Part shown: positions 18,608 to 27,413 of the stretch, in pieces
Numbering within the stretch: the first letter of the stretch is position 1
How the letters are laid out: the number at the start of each line of letters is the position of its first letter
Assembly (NCBI RefSeq): GCF_030376615.1
Contig: NZ_JARRAB010000011.1
Span: 1 to 64,000 of the forward strand
Reading direction: 5' to 3'
DNA from: Pseudomonas sp. sp1636
GTDB taxonomy: Bacteria; Pseudomonadota; Gammaproteobacteria; Pseudomonadales; Pseudomonadaceae
DNA: 64,000 bases
Made by a program: the position numbers and the translations under genes
Notes under the pieces: model-generated
The model's input: the letters and a program-made list of their open reading frames with translations, nothing else
The model's database searches: none
What the model was told of the DNA's origin: nothing

Positions 18608-20482
18608 ATGCGCATGCTCCGTGTCGCCCTCTATGGGGTTCTACTGGTTCTGCTCGCGGGCGTGGCCGGCGGCTTGTATTTGATCGCCTACCCCAATCTA
18701 CCTCTTTACCAGAAACCGGAGAAACTCCACTACCTCGATCAGTGGAGTGACGAACAACGCCAGACCTATTACTACACGCCTCAGGGCACCCAAGTTAAAG
18801 GCTTGCGTTACGACTGGTTCAGCGCCCTTGAGTTGCCCCTGAGCAGAGACAAATTCGCCGCGCCGGATTACCTCGCCCGCTTTGGCTTTCTGGTCGAGCC
18901 AGATCAACAGCCCACAGAACGTAATCCTGCCAATCTGCCGGCTGGTTTTACCCGCCATGAGGATAACAAGACGTCCACCCATTACCTGGATATAAGCTGC
19001 GCGGCCTGCCATACCGGCGAGTTGCGCTACCAGGGCCAGGCTGTGCGGATCGACGGTGGTGCAGCGCTGCATTCCCTCGCCTCAACCGTGCCAACCCTGA
19101 GAGGCGGCAGCTTTGGCCAGTCACTCGGCATGAGCATGGCCTTCACCTATTACAACCCCTTTAAATTCAGGCGTTTTGCCAAGGCCGTACTCGGCGAACA
19201 CGATGCGCAAGGGCGCGATCAACTGCGCCAAGACTTCAAGGTCGTGCTCGATCGCCTGCTCGGTACGGCATTCAACGACTGGCATCGCGGCCTCTACCCA
19301 ACCGAGGAAGGTTTTGGCCGCACCGATGCCTTTGGCCGCATCGCCAACAGCGTCTTCGGTGACGCCATCGACGCCAGTAACTACCGGGTCGCCAATGCCC
19401 CCGTCAGCTACCCGCACGTCTGGGACATCTGGAAGTTCGACTGGGTCCAATGGAACGGCTCAGCCATGCAGCCCATGGCGCGCAATGTCGGCGAAGCACT
19501 CGGCGTCGGGGCGACGCTGCAGCTACTGCAAGCCGACGGACATCCCGTGCCGGAAGCCGAACGCTACTCATCCAGCGTACGCCTGCGCGATCTGTACACC
19601 CTGGAAGAAACCCTCAGACAACTGAAGCCGCCGACTTGGCCGGAGCAGATATTCGGCAAGATCGACCTGCCATTGGCCAGCCAAGGCCGCGCCCTGTACA
19701 CCGAGAACTGCGCCTACTGCCACGCCCCCGACCCCAGACCGCGCGCCGAACGCCTGGCGCCAGCTCGCGACCCCGAATGGCATATGCGCATCGTGCCGAC
19801 CCACATCATAGGCACGGATCCGACCGCTGCCGACAACATCGCCGATCATCGCTTCGATATCAGCAAACTGGGCTGGACAACAACCGAACTCAATAAACTG
19901 GATGTTCGCCTCATTGGCGCCTCCCTGGACGACATCGATCCACGGAGCATCTCCAGTGCCAAGGGTCTGGCCTACCTCACCGCCTACGTCGAAAACCGCG
20001 CCTACCGGGACGCCGGGATCCAGCCTCGCGAACGCTGGCGCATGGACGGTTACGGCCTGCCCATCGGCGTACAGGAAAAACGCGGCTATAAGGCCCGGCC
20101 ACTGCACGGCATCTGGGCCACACCACCGTTCTTGCACAACGGTTCGATTCCCACCTTGTTCCAACTGCTGTCGCCCATGTCAGAGCGACAAGCCGAGTTC
20201 TGGGTCGGTGGCTTCGAGTACGACCCCAAACATATTGGTTTCAACAGCGAGAAGTTCCCAGGCGGTTTTTTATTCAAGACCGACATCACCGGCAACCACA
20301 ACCGCGGCCACGAGTTTCGTGACGGCTGTCGCCAAGGGGGGGTGATCGGTCGTGCGCTGCAACCCGAAGAGCGCTGGGCACTGCTCGAATACCTCAAGGT
20401 ATTGGGCAACCCGGAGTTCGAAGCCCAACTCGAACCGGTCAAAGCCAAGCCCTGGAACCCTGGCCCCAAGTGCCCGGAATAA
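18608..20482 (+). CDS. Di-haem c-type cytochrome, peroxidase/RoxA-like
   Basis: A 624-residue exported protein. One N-terminal signal/anchor segment (about 5-26) is followed by a periplasmic part with two haem c sites, CAACH (131-135) and CAYCH (368-372). The central block NAPVSYPHVWDIWKFDWVQW then NGSAMQPMARNVGEALGV is the signature of the large di-haem family that includes the rubber oxygenase RoxA and di-haem peroxidases. The substrate cannot be read. ATG 18608 is preferred, with AAGGA 8 bases upstream; ATG 18599 sits on that site. A catalase-family gene follows 74 bases later, so the pair likely acts together on peroxide or dioxygen in the periplasm. Confidence 0.85.
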   Translation: MRMLRVALYGVLLVLLAGVAGGLYLIAYPNLPLYQKPEKLHYLDQWSDEQRQTYYYTPQGTQVKGLRYDWFSALELPLSRDKFAAPDYLARFGFLVEPDQQPTERNPANLPAGFTRHEDNKTSTHYLDISCAACHTGELRYQGQAVRIDGGAALHSLASTVPTLRGGSFGQSLGMSMAFTYYNPFKFRRFAKAVLGEHDAQGRDQLRQDFKVVLDRLLGTAFNDWHRGLYPTEEGFGRTDAFGRIANSVFGDAIDASNYRVANAPVSYPHVWDIWKFDWVQWNGSAMQPMARNVGEALGVGATLQLLQADGHPVPEAERYSSSVRLRDLYTLEETLRQLKPPTWPEQIFGKIDLPLASQGRALYTENCAYCHAPDPRPRAERLAPARDPEWHMRIVPTHIIGTDPTAADNIADHRFDISKLGWTTTELNKLDVRLIGASLDDIDPRSISSAKGLAYLTAYVENRAYRDAGIQPRERWRMDGYGLPIGVQEKRGYKARPLHGIWATPPFLHNGSIPTLFQLLSPMSERQAEFWVGGFEYDPKHIGFNSEKFPGGFLFKTDITGNHNRGHEFRDGCRQGGVIGRALQPEERWALLEYLKVLGNPEFEAQLEPVKAKPWNPGPKCPE

Positions 20483-20556
20483 CCCGTCACAACCGACAGA
20501 ACCGCCCGCGGCGATAGTTGCCGGCAGGAATAACCATCACGAACAAGGATTAGCCC

Positions 20557-21690
20557 ATGCTCAAACGATGCTGGCTCTGGCTTGGCCGCTTGCTCGGTAG
20601 ACTCCTGCTCTTGCTCCTGACTGTCAGCCTGGGCGGCTGGGGCGTAGCTGCCGCGTACTACAGCTGGAAATTTTCCGGCCCGGTGCCCAGCGAGGAGCAA
20701 GTGCCGCCAGATGAAGCCGCGCGCACCCAAGGCATCATCGAAGATGCTATCCGGGTAGTCGAACAACACCGCGATAACACCCGAGTCCTGCGCGATGCCC
20801 ATGCCAAGGCCCACGGCTGTGTAAAAGCGCAAGTAACCGTACTGCCAGACCTGGACAGCAGCCTTCGCCACGGCGTACTCAGCGAACCGGGCAAAACCTG
20901 GCAAGCCTGGATGCGCTTGTCCAACGGTAACGCCTACCCGCAATTCGACCGCGTTCGCGACGCCCGTGGCATGGCCCTCAAACTGCTCGATGTGCCAGGA
21001 GGAAAGCTCTTGAGCAACCCGGCGCACATGACCGAACAAGACTTCGTCATGTTTAATCACCCGGCCTTTTTCGTGCGCGATGTGGCTGAATACCAAAGCA
21101 ACTTCGCCGCCCAAGCCGAAGGCAAAAAAGCGCTGGCATTCTTTCCAGGCTGGAACCCACGCAACTGGGAGATCCGCCACCTGCTGATTGCCCTGAAAAC
21201 CTTGGCGCCTGCGCCGCAAAGCCCGATTGCGACCACCTACAACTCCATCGCCCCGTTCAAGCTTGGCCCGTACAACATCAAGTATCGGGTCATCCCTACC
21301 CCACAACACTGCCCTGACTATGAACTGCCAAGGCAGAACAAGGATCTGCCCAACTTCTTGCGCAATGCCCTCTACCAACAGCTCTCGCTCGACCGTGCAC
21401 CGGCCTGCTTCGCACTGCAGGTTCAGCGGCAGAATCCCGCCTATTACATGCCGATCGAAGACCCCAGCGTCGAATGGGACGAGTCGATCGCGCCATTCGA
21501 GACCGTCGCAAGGATCCGGCTACCCGCCCAAGATTTCGATAGCCGTGAGCAAAATCTGTTTTGCGACAACCTGGCATTCAATCCCTGGCACTCGCTGCCC
21601 GAACATCGCCCCATAGGCGGGATCAACCGCCTGAGAAAAGCGGTATATGAAGCCGTTAGCGTGTATCGACAGGAGAGAAATCGTGATTAG
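20557..21690 (+). CDS. Catalase-family membrane-anchored protein
   Basis: A 377-residue protein with an N-terminal membrane anchor (about 13-36). The body is catalase-like: AHAKAHGCVKAQVTV contains the distal His region, GMALKLLDVPG and MTEQDFVMFNHPAFFV are family blocks, and the end reads NPWHSLPEHRPIGGINRLRK. The usual proximal-ligand motif RxFxYxDTQ is not visible, so haem ligation may differ, as in the small catalase-like allene-oxide/hydroperoxide enzymes. It lies 74 bases after the di-haem cytochrome gene and is likely in the same operon. Periplasmic location is inferred from the anchor. Confidence 0.8.
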   Translation: MLKRCWLWLGRLLGRLLLLLLTVSLGGWGVAAAYYSWKFSGPVPSEEQVPPDEAARTQGIIEDAIRVVEQHRDNTRVLRDAHAKAHGCVKAQVTVLPDLDSSLRHGVLSEPGKTWQAWMRLSNGNAYPQFDRVRDARGMALKLLDVPGGKLLSNPAHMTEQDFVMFNHPAFFVRDVAEYQSNFAAQAEGKKALAFFPGWNPRNWEIRHLLIALKTLAPAPQSPIATTYNSIAPFKLGPYNIKYRVIPTPQHCPDYELPRQNKDLPNFLRNALYQQLSLDRAPACFALQVQRQNPAYYMPIEDPSVEWDESIAPFETVARIRLPAQDFDSREQNLFCDNLAFNPWHSLPEHRPIGGINRLRKAVYEAVSVYRQERNRD

Positions 21691-21982
21691 CAGGCCGTTG
21701 GACTTGACCGTCCGTAGCGAGGATCAGCAGATGGTTGGCTCTTAGCCGGCTGATCCAGACCGGGGTCGTTACCCGGAACATGCACCGGGCTGTGCAACTG
21801 CTCGCCGAAGATGCCGTGAGGAAATCGGCATGTGCTATACATCGTAAGTAGGAAAAAGCAGCGAGGAACGCGCAATGGCGATACTCATCACGGATATCCA
21901 AGCCGCCCATCAGGCTCTTTTGACCGATTCCATTTCAGCCATGTGGGTCTGACAGCGGCCTTTAAACATCGAGGTTGATCTC

Positions 21983-22252
21983 ATGAGCACGATGCAATAC
22001 ACCCACCGCGACCACACCATCGTCGCCGACGTCGTGGAGCACCCTGGCATTCCGACACCCTGGGCCGGCGGCTGCCGTATCACCAGCCCGGACGGCCGCA
22101 GCACCAGACGGCTGCCGCTGCCCCTCGACCAGGCCTTTCTCGCCGAACTGGAAAGCGCCCAGCGCGCCTCCATAGCGCATGGCAAATGGCTGGTTGACCA
22201 ATGCCTGGATCAAGGCGTGGAACTCTTCGACAAGACTGCCGCCAAGGCCTGA
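21983..22252 (+). CDS. Hypothetical 89-residue protein
   Basis: A small soluble protein: beta-rich N-terminus (YTHRDHTIVADVVEHP), a WAGGCRITSPDGRSTRRLPLP hairpin and a helical C-terminus SAQRASIAHGKWLVDQCLDQ. I do not know the family. That it is a real gene is supported by a decayed copy at 37336-37499, which keeps the same WAGG...TPDG and AxHASIAHGK blocks. Convergent with the HlyIII gene. Confidence 0.65.
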   Translation: MSTMQYTHRDHTIVADVVEHPGIPTPWAGGCRITSPDGRSTRRLPLPLDQAFLAELESAQRASIAHGKWLVDQCLDQGVELFDKTAAKA

Positions 22253-22346
22253 CAACACTGACTGCATTTTCGTCGGATCACGGGCATAACTGGCGACTCG
22301 AACAAGCGTGGGCATTTTCGATGTTCGCGGGGTGATCGGCTGGGTC

Positions 22347-22964
22347 TCAGAGGACGTAGAACAGGATCGCGATAAAGTGCAGCACGCTGCCGGCCATGAC
22401 GAACAGGTGCCAGATGCCATGCCAATGACGGAAGCGGCTGTCGTAGGCGAAAAAGATGATCCCGACCGTGTAACAAACCCCACCAGCGGCCAACCAGACG
22501 AAACCCGCAGTGCCCAGGGCGGCGAGCAGCGGCTTGACCGCCACCAGGACGATCCAGCCCATCAGCGCATAGATCACGATCGACAGCACCCGTGCTTCGG
22601 AGCGCGGTTTGATCTCTTGCAGCATGCCAATCAACGCCAGCCCCCAGACAACCCCGAATAGCGACCAGCCCCAGGCTCCGCGCAGGCTCACCAGGCAGAA
22701 CGGCGTGTAGCTACCGGCAATCAACAGGTAGATCGACAGGTGATCGAGCTTGCGCATGATCACCTTCGCCCGCCCCTGCACGCTGTGATAGATAGTCGAG
22801 ACGCTGTAGAGCAGCAACAGGGTGACGCCGTAGACGGCCACACTGACGATCTTCACCCGCTCGCCATCCAGGCTCGCCAGCACCAGCAAGCAGAACGCCC
22901 CAATAAACGCCAGCACGGCGCCGACCAAGTGGCTCCAGGCATTGAATTTTTCGCCGTGATACAT
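22347..22964 (-). CDS. Hemolysin III family membrane protein
   Basis: A 205-residue protein with seven hydrophobic segments of the HlyIII/PAQR family. Conserved features are the N-terminal EKFNAWSHLVG, STIYHS in segment 3, RKLDHLSIYLLIAGSYTPFC and the C-terminal HWHGIWHLFVMAGSVLHF. The Ser/His/Asp/His set forms the zinc site that makes these hydrolase-like membrane proteins; the haemolysin name is historical. No operon partner is evident. Confidence 0.9.
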   Translation of the reverse strand: MYHGEKFNAWSHLVGAVLAFIGAFCLLVLASLDGERVKIVSVAVYGVTLLLLYSVSTIYHSVQGRAKVIMRKLDHLSIYLLIAGSYTPFCLVSLRGAWGWSLFGVVWGLALIGMLQEIKPRSEARVLSIVIYALMGWIVLVAVKPLLAALGTAGFVWLAAGGVCYTVGIIFFAYDSRFRHWHGIWHLFVMAGSVLHFIAILFYVL

Positions 22965-23084
22965 GCTTGCCCCACCTCGACCTGCCGCTGCGGCACGAAC
23001 GCCTCGGGCTTATGGCCCAAAGCGTAGGTCACGGCTATCGACATGCGGCAAAAAACTGACTGCCAACCGGCCAGTTGCCGGGCG

Positions 23085-25166
23085 TCACTGCCGCTGCGGC
23101 AGCCCGTCCACCACGCCTGCGCTGTTATCCAGCAAGCTCTTGGTCGCCGTTTGCAGGAACGCCTCGAGGTTTTCCTGCAATAGCGGGTCGAGATCGCCCT
23201 CAATCCGCTCGGCTTTGGGCTTGGCCCCCAACTGATAGCCATACAGCCGCGGCTGGAAGCCCTTGGGCTGAATCAGGATGCGTTCCGAGGTGACTATGGC
23301 CACGGTCTGGTCGCCGCCCGAGGGTTTGATCACGCCGATGCCCCGATCACCCGGCGGCAGGTTGAGCAGGTCGCGGCCCCAGCATTGATGACGCACCTCG
23401 CCGCCCAGGCGGCCCATGATGGTCGGCACGATGTCAACCTGGGTGCCGACCGTGTGGCTGATGCTGCCGAACTTGTCCCGGATGCCTGGGGCGATCAGCA
23501 ACAGCGGCACGTTGAAGCGAAACAGATCCATCTCGGTCAACTGATCGAAGCTGCCGAAACCATGGTCGCCGACCACCACGAACAGGGTGTCTTTGAAGTA
23601 CGGAGCCTGGCGTGCCTTGTCGAAGAACTGACCGAGCGCCCAATCGGCATAGCGCATGGCCGTCAGGTGTTCGTCGGCCGAACCGTGGCCGGTCACCCGC
23701 TCCACCGGCAGGTTCGCCGGCAAGGCATAAGGCGTGTGGTTGGACAGGGTTTGCAGCAAGGCATAGAACGGCTTGGCGCCAAAGTTGTTGGCCAACTCGC
23801 TGGCGCCGCGGTCGAACATGTCCTGATCGGATACCCCCCAGGTCGGATCCATGAATACCGGATCGACGAAGTCTTCGCGGCCGATGAAATTGCTCATGCC
23901 CTGGTTGCTGAAGAAGCCCGACTGGTTGTCCCACTGGAAGTTGCCGTTGTAGACATACAGGTTGTCGAAACCACGTGCGCCGAGCAGTTGCGGCAAGCCG
24001 GAGAACTTGTGCGCGCCTTCGGGCGTGCGCATCAGGTATTCGAAACCCGGTAAATTGGGAAAGCAGGCCATGCTGGCAAACATGCCCTGGTGGGTATGGG
24101 TGCCATTGGAGAAGAAGCGGTCGAACAGCAAGCCCTCTTGCGCCAGTTTGTCGAAGTGCGGTGTGATGTTGCCCGGATAGCCCATGGCGCCGACGAAGTG
24201 GCCGGCAAAGCTTTCCATCAAGATCACCACCACGTTACGAATCGGCAAGGTGCCCTCGGCGGGCGGGGTGAAGTCGCGCCGGATGGCGGCAGTGTCGTCG
24301 TCCACCAGTTGATCGTGCGGGGTCAGCAACAGGCTGCGCACGGCTTGCTGAGCCTGTTCATCGCTCATGGTCGGCTGCCAGGCGTTGTCGCGGTGCGAGG
24401 AAAAACTCGCCTGGGCGGCCGACACCAAGGTCAGGGTGCCATTCAGGCCGAGCTGGTTGGCGAACATCGACTCGGTGGTATAGGCATCGCCCCAGCGCAG
24501 CGGCGGGCCCTGACTGATGTGGCCACGGGCGGCAATCACGGCCACCAGCAGGCAGGCACAGAAGGTGCCGATGCGCCAATACCAGGCCGGCGCAGCAACT
24601 GCTGGCGACGACAGCCTGGTTTTGGGCCGGCTGAGCAGATCCAGGCGCTTGAACAATCGGCTCAGTAACCAGGTCGCCACTATCCAGGCGATGAGATAAC
24701 GCCCGACCGGAAAGCCGTTCCACAGCATGCTCAACACCGTGCGTGGGTCTTCCTGAAAGTACTGGAACACCAAGCTATTGAGGCGCTGATGGAACTCGCG
24801 GTAGAAGTCCAGTTCGGACAGGCCGAGAAACAGGGTGACGCTGGCGAACGCGGTCAGCCAGAGCCGCTGCAAGCCTCGGGCCGCCATGGCCCGCACGCTG
24901 AGCAAGGACAGCAGCAGCGGGATGCAGGCATAGACCACGACCCGCAGGTCGAAACGCAGGCCGTTGAAAAAGGCCTCGGCAAAGGTTGCCGCCGGAGTGA
25001 TGCCGATCAGCTCGCGGTTGTAGACCAGCAAGGCAACACGCAGCAATGCATAGAGCAGCAACAGCGCCATCGCGCTCAGGAGGGTGAAGGCCAGGTGGCT
25101 TTTCAGGCTCGGCGCCGATAGATGCGCAGCAGACGTTGGGCGATTCGAGGCAGCCGTGGAGGCCAT
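23085..25166 (-). CDS. LtaS-like sulfatase/phosphoglycerol transferase
   Basis: A 693-residue inner-membrane protein with about five N-terminal TM segments (to residue about 200) and a large periplasmic alkaline-phosphatase-superfamily domain. The metal/catalytic set is VVILMESFAGHF, the nucleophile Thr in SNGTHTHQG, and VVVGDHGFGS near the end, as in LtaS and OpgB. In Gram-negative bacteria such proteins transfer phosphoglycerol or phosphoethanolamine to glycans or lipids. It starts 4 bases after the stop of the upstream SMP-30-like gene, so the two are coupled. The substrate is unknown. Confidence 0.85.
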   Translation of the reverse strand: MASTAASNRPTSAAHLSAPSLKSHLAFTLLSAMALLLLYALLRVALLVYNRELIGITPAATFAEAFFNGLRFDLRVVVYACIPLLLSLLSVRAMAARGLQRLWLTAFASVTLFLGLSELDFYREFHQRLNSLVFQYFQEDPRTVLSMLWNGFPVGRYLIAWIVATWLLSRLFKRLDLLSRPKTRLSSPAVAAPAWYWRIGTFCACLLVAVIAARGHISQGPPLRWGDAYTTESMFANQLGLNGTLTLVSAAQASFSSHRDNAWQPTMSDEQAQQAVRSLLLTPHDQLVDDDTAAIRRDFTPPAEGTLPIRNVVVILMESFAGHFVGAMGYPGNITPHFDKLAQEGLLFDRFFSNGTHTHQGMFASMACFPNLPGFEYLMRTPEGAHKFSGLPQLLGARGFDNLYVYNGNFQWDNQSGFFSNQGMSNFIGREDFVDPVFMDPTWGVSDQDMFDRGASELANNFGAKPFYALLQTLSNHTPYALPANLPVERVTGHGSADEHLTAMRYADWALGQFFDKARQAPYFKDTLFVVVGDHGFGSFDQLTEMDLFRFNVPLLLIAPGIRDKFGSISHTVGTQVDIVPTIMGRLGGEVRHQCWGRDLLNLPPGDRGIGVIKPSGGDQTVAIVTSERILIQPKGFQPRLYGYQLGAKPKAERIEGDLDPLLQENLEAFLQTATKSLLDNSAGVVDGLPQRQ

Positions 25167-25170
25167 AGAT

Positions 25171-26028
25171 TCAGATTCCGAGGGGTCGACGCTGGAGTTC
25201 GAGAATGCGTTTACGGCCTTGCTCGGCCAGCAAATAGCGGCCGGGCGCCAAGGCGATGATGGTTTGTGCGGAGCGCAAATGTTGCATGACTACCTGCAAC
25301 TGCCCGGCAGTATCGAGCAGCAGTAGCCGGGCCATATGGGTGCTGTCTTCGCTGATCCACAGGCCGTCGGCCGAGCACAGTAAAAAGCCCGGCTGGTTGA
25401 GATTGGCCTGCACCAGCGAGTCCTCCCCCGAAGGCTGCCACTGTTTGACCCAGCCCTTGTTCTTCTCGCTGTAAAACAGTCGGCCGTCGGCACAGACCGT
25501 GACCGCTTCGCCCTCATCCAGGCCTGCGCGCAAGGTGACAACTTCGCCGTTACTTGGGTCGTAACGCAGCAGGCGACCTTGCTGCTTGTCTTCGATGAGA
25601 TACAGGTAATGACCGTCGCTGACAATGCCCTCGACATTGTCGCTGACGAACAGCGGCTTGGCCTGATCGCCCTGCAACAGCAACAACGGTTGCGCGCCAC
25701 CTTCCTGACTGACCGCCACGCCATTAGCAAACAGGGCTAAGCCATCAGGCTTGGACAAGCCGTTCAAGACGCCGCTCAGACTACCGTCGCTGTTTTGCCT
25801 GAGAATCGTGCCCTTGCCGTCGGCAAATTCCTGGCTGATATAAAGCCTGCCCTGCGCATCAAGCGCCAAGGCGCTGACGCGGTCAATACCCGTCTGAACC
25901 GCTCGATACTCCCAGCCAGGGGAAGAGCTGGCCGGATAGAAATGCCGCCATGCGGGGTAAGCCAAACCAGGCACGAGCAGTACCAGGCAGCACGCCAGCA
26001 AACGCCTGTAGCGCAAAGGTAATTGCAT
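25171..26028 (-). CDS. Exported SMP-30/NHL-type beta-propeller protein
   Basis: A 285-residue protein with an N-terminal signal or anchor (about 8-27). The rest is a run of propeller-blade repeats (DRVSALALDAQGRLYISQE, KPDGLALFANGVAVSQE, EGIVSDGHYLYLIED, EAVTVCADGRLFYSEK), like SMP-30 or strictosidine-synthase-like six-blade proteins. ATG 26028 is chosen over GTG 26037 on ribosome-site spacing. It is directly upstream of the LtaS-like gene and may bind or process its glycan or lipid substrate; that is inference from position only. Confidence 0.7.
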   Translation of the reverse strand: MQLPLRYRRLLACCLVLLVPGLAYPAWRHFYPASSSPGWEYRAVQTGIDRVSALALDAQGRLYISQEFADGKGTILRQNSDGSLSGVLNGLSKPDGLALFANGVAVSQEGGAQPLLLLQGDQAKPLFVSDNVEGIVSDGHYLYLIEDKQQGRLLRYDPSNGEVVTLRAGLDEGEAVTVCADGRLFYSEKNKGWVKQWQPSGEDSLVQANLNQPGFLLCSADGLWISEDSTHMARLLLLDTAGQLQVVMQHLRSAQTIIALAPGRYLLAEQGRKRILELQRRPLGI

Positions 26029-26166
26029 CGACACCACTCCGCAGCCAACCTAGAAATAACCGGGCGGAGTCTGCCAAATGCGATGTGAAAATTTTGTCGC
26101 GAAGGTTGTGGCACGCCGCTTACTGCCCAAGCGTTGCGTGGCCACTAGCAGGTGTTTCGCGGAGGG

Positions 26167-26511
26167 TCAGGTAGCGAGTGCCGGCTGAGACGGACGAAAG
26201 AGGGTGACCAGCATAATCGAGTCGGTCTTGGCCTGTAGCGCATGCTCGGCCTCTTCGGCCAGGTACATCAGGTCATTGTCACGCATTTCATGCCAGATGC
26301 CCTGGGCCTGCACGTCGACGCAGCCCTGCAGACAATGCAGGGTGAGGGGGCCGGCCACGGCATGCCCGGGGATGACTTTGCCGGCCTGCAACACCAGCCG
26401 CATGACCTCGATGCGCGGAGCACTGACCAATGCCTGGGAGATGAAATCAGGGGACTGGGCGGCAGACAGCAGATTCACCACTTCTCCCGATGCTGCGTGT
26501 TTCAAGGCCAT
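26167..26511 (-). CDS. Small cupin-domain protein
   Basis: A 114-residue single cupin (MALKHAASGEVVNLLS, then VMRLVLQAGKVIPGHAVAGPL, LTLHCLQGCVDVQAQG, DLMYLAEEAEHALQA, SIMLVTLF). The metal-site positions are G-x-H-x-V (PGHAVAGP) and late EHAL, a reduced His set. ATG 26511 is chosen by family resemblance; an upstream ATG at 26577 adds 22 residues. It probably binds a small ligand or metal; no reaction can be assigned. It follows the DUF3820 gene on the same strand. Confidence 0.65.
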   Translation of the reverse strand: MALKHAASGEVVNLLSAAQSPDFISQALVSAPRIEVMRLVLQAGKVIPGHAVAGPLTLHCLQGCVDVQAQGIWHEMRDNDLMYLAEEAEHALQAKTDSIMLVTLFRPSQPALAT

Positions 26512-26587
26512 GGTCGGGGTCACCAAAGGAGAATGAACCCTTAAGGTAGTCGAGCGCACCGGGGGCTGTCCAATCATGGCCCGGCGG

Positions 26588-26809
26588 CTAGCTGCGCGGT
26601 TTGCTGCGCAAGGGGTCGAGCAATGCCGACAGGCCGTTGTGATCGATTTCCTGCATCAACTCCAACAGGCGGCCGATCTCCCCCGCAGGAAAGCCCTCGC
26701 GGGCGAACCAGTTGAGGTAGCGGCCTGGCAGGTCGGCGATCAAGCGGCCTTTGTATTTGCCGAAAGGCATTTCGCGGGTCACCAGCAGTTGCAAGTCTTC
26801 AGGCTTCAT
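26588..26809 (-). CDS. DUF3820 protein
   Basis: A protein of about 73 residues of the DUF3820 family: MKPEDLQLLVTREMPFGKYK, then LIADLPGRYLNWFAREGFP and LLELMQEIDHNGL. MPFGKYKG and LPxxYLxWF are family hallmarks, also found next to nuclease domains. Start ambiguous: ATG 26809 fits the family length, ATG 26836 adds nine residues. It is followed 76 bases later by the cupin gene on the same strand and is divergent from the glutaredoxin-like gene. Confidence 0.75.
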   Translation of the reverse strand: MKPEDLQLLVTREMPFGKYKGRLIADLPGRYLNWFAREGFPAGEIGRLLELMQEIDHNGLSALLDPLRSKPRS

Positions 26810-26995
26810 TGGGCGCTCGGGTTCATGGGTGATCATGGGCAGCGTGGATCGGCCATGTGGGTCATGTGCCGAATTATGCCTAAAGTCGGCCCTGACTACC
26901 GCAAAAGGCCGGGGCATGCGACCAACGCCCCGCCTCGTGCCGGCAAACTCGGGTAAGCTTTGCCCCCGCCATTTTCTACCCAGGGTTTTCTCGCA

Positions 26996-27367
26996 ATGCT
27001 TATCAAGGCACTCAGAATCGGTCTCGGCCAGTTGATCGTGTTTCTCGATTTCATCACCCGCCCGCGCAAGACACGGCGCGCGCCTGCCGCTCAGGCGGCA
27101 GTCGAACAGGCCGCGACCGGCCTGGCGCTGTACCAGTTCCACGCCTGCCCGTTTTGCGTGAAGACCCGCCGCACGCTGCACAAGCTGAACGTGCCGGTTG
27201 CCCTGCGCGATGCCAAGAACAATGAGCAGCATCGCCAGACCCTGCTCAAGCACGGCGGCAAGATCAAGGTGCCGTGCCTGCGCATCGAGGAAAACGGCCA
27301 AAGCACTTGGCTGTATGAGTCCAAGGCGATCATCGCCTACCTGAATGAGCGTTTCGCGACAGCCTGA
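26996..27367 (+). CDS. Glutaredoxin/GST-N domain protein (copy 1)
   Basis: A 123-residue protein with an N-terminal hydrophobic/amphipathic helix (MLIKALRIGLGQLIVFLDFI) that may attach it to the membrane, then a thioredoxin-fold domain with the redox motif CPFC (about 51-54), the cis-Pro loop KVPCLRIEE and a final helix ESKAIIAYLNERF. Glutathione-dependent disulfide reduction is likely. A paralogue sharing most residues lies at 36970-37326. Divergent from DUF3820. Confidence 0.85.
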   Translation: MLIKALRIGLGQLIVFLDFITRPRKTRRAPAAQAAVEQAATGLALYQFHACPFCVKTRRTLHKLNVPVALRDAKNNEQHRQTLLKHGGKIKVPCLRIEENGQSTWLYESKAIIAYLNERFATA

Positions 27368-27413
27368 GACTCCACCGGCGAGGTCGGCGCCTTTGCCGGA
27401 TGCGATTGAACGG

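Noticed and set aside
21874..21951. 25-codon plus-strand frame (MAILITDIQAAHQALLTDSI)
   Set aside because: Short, no clear ribosome site, no homologue known to me; could be chance.
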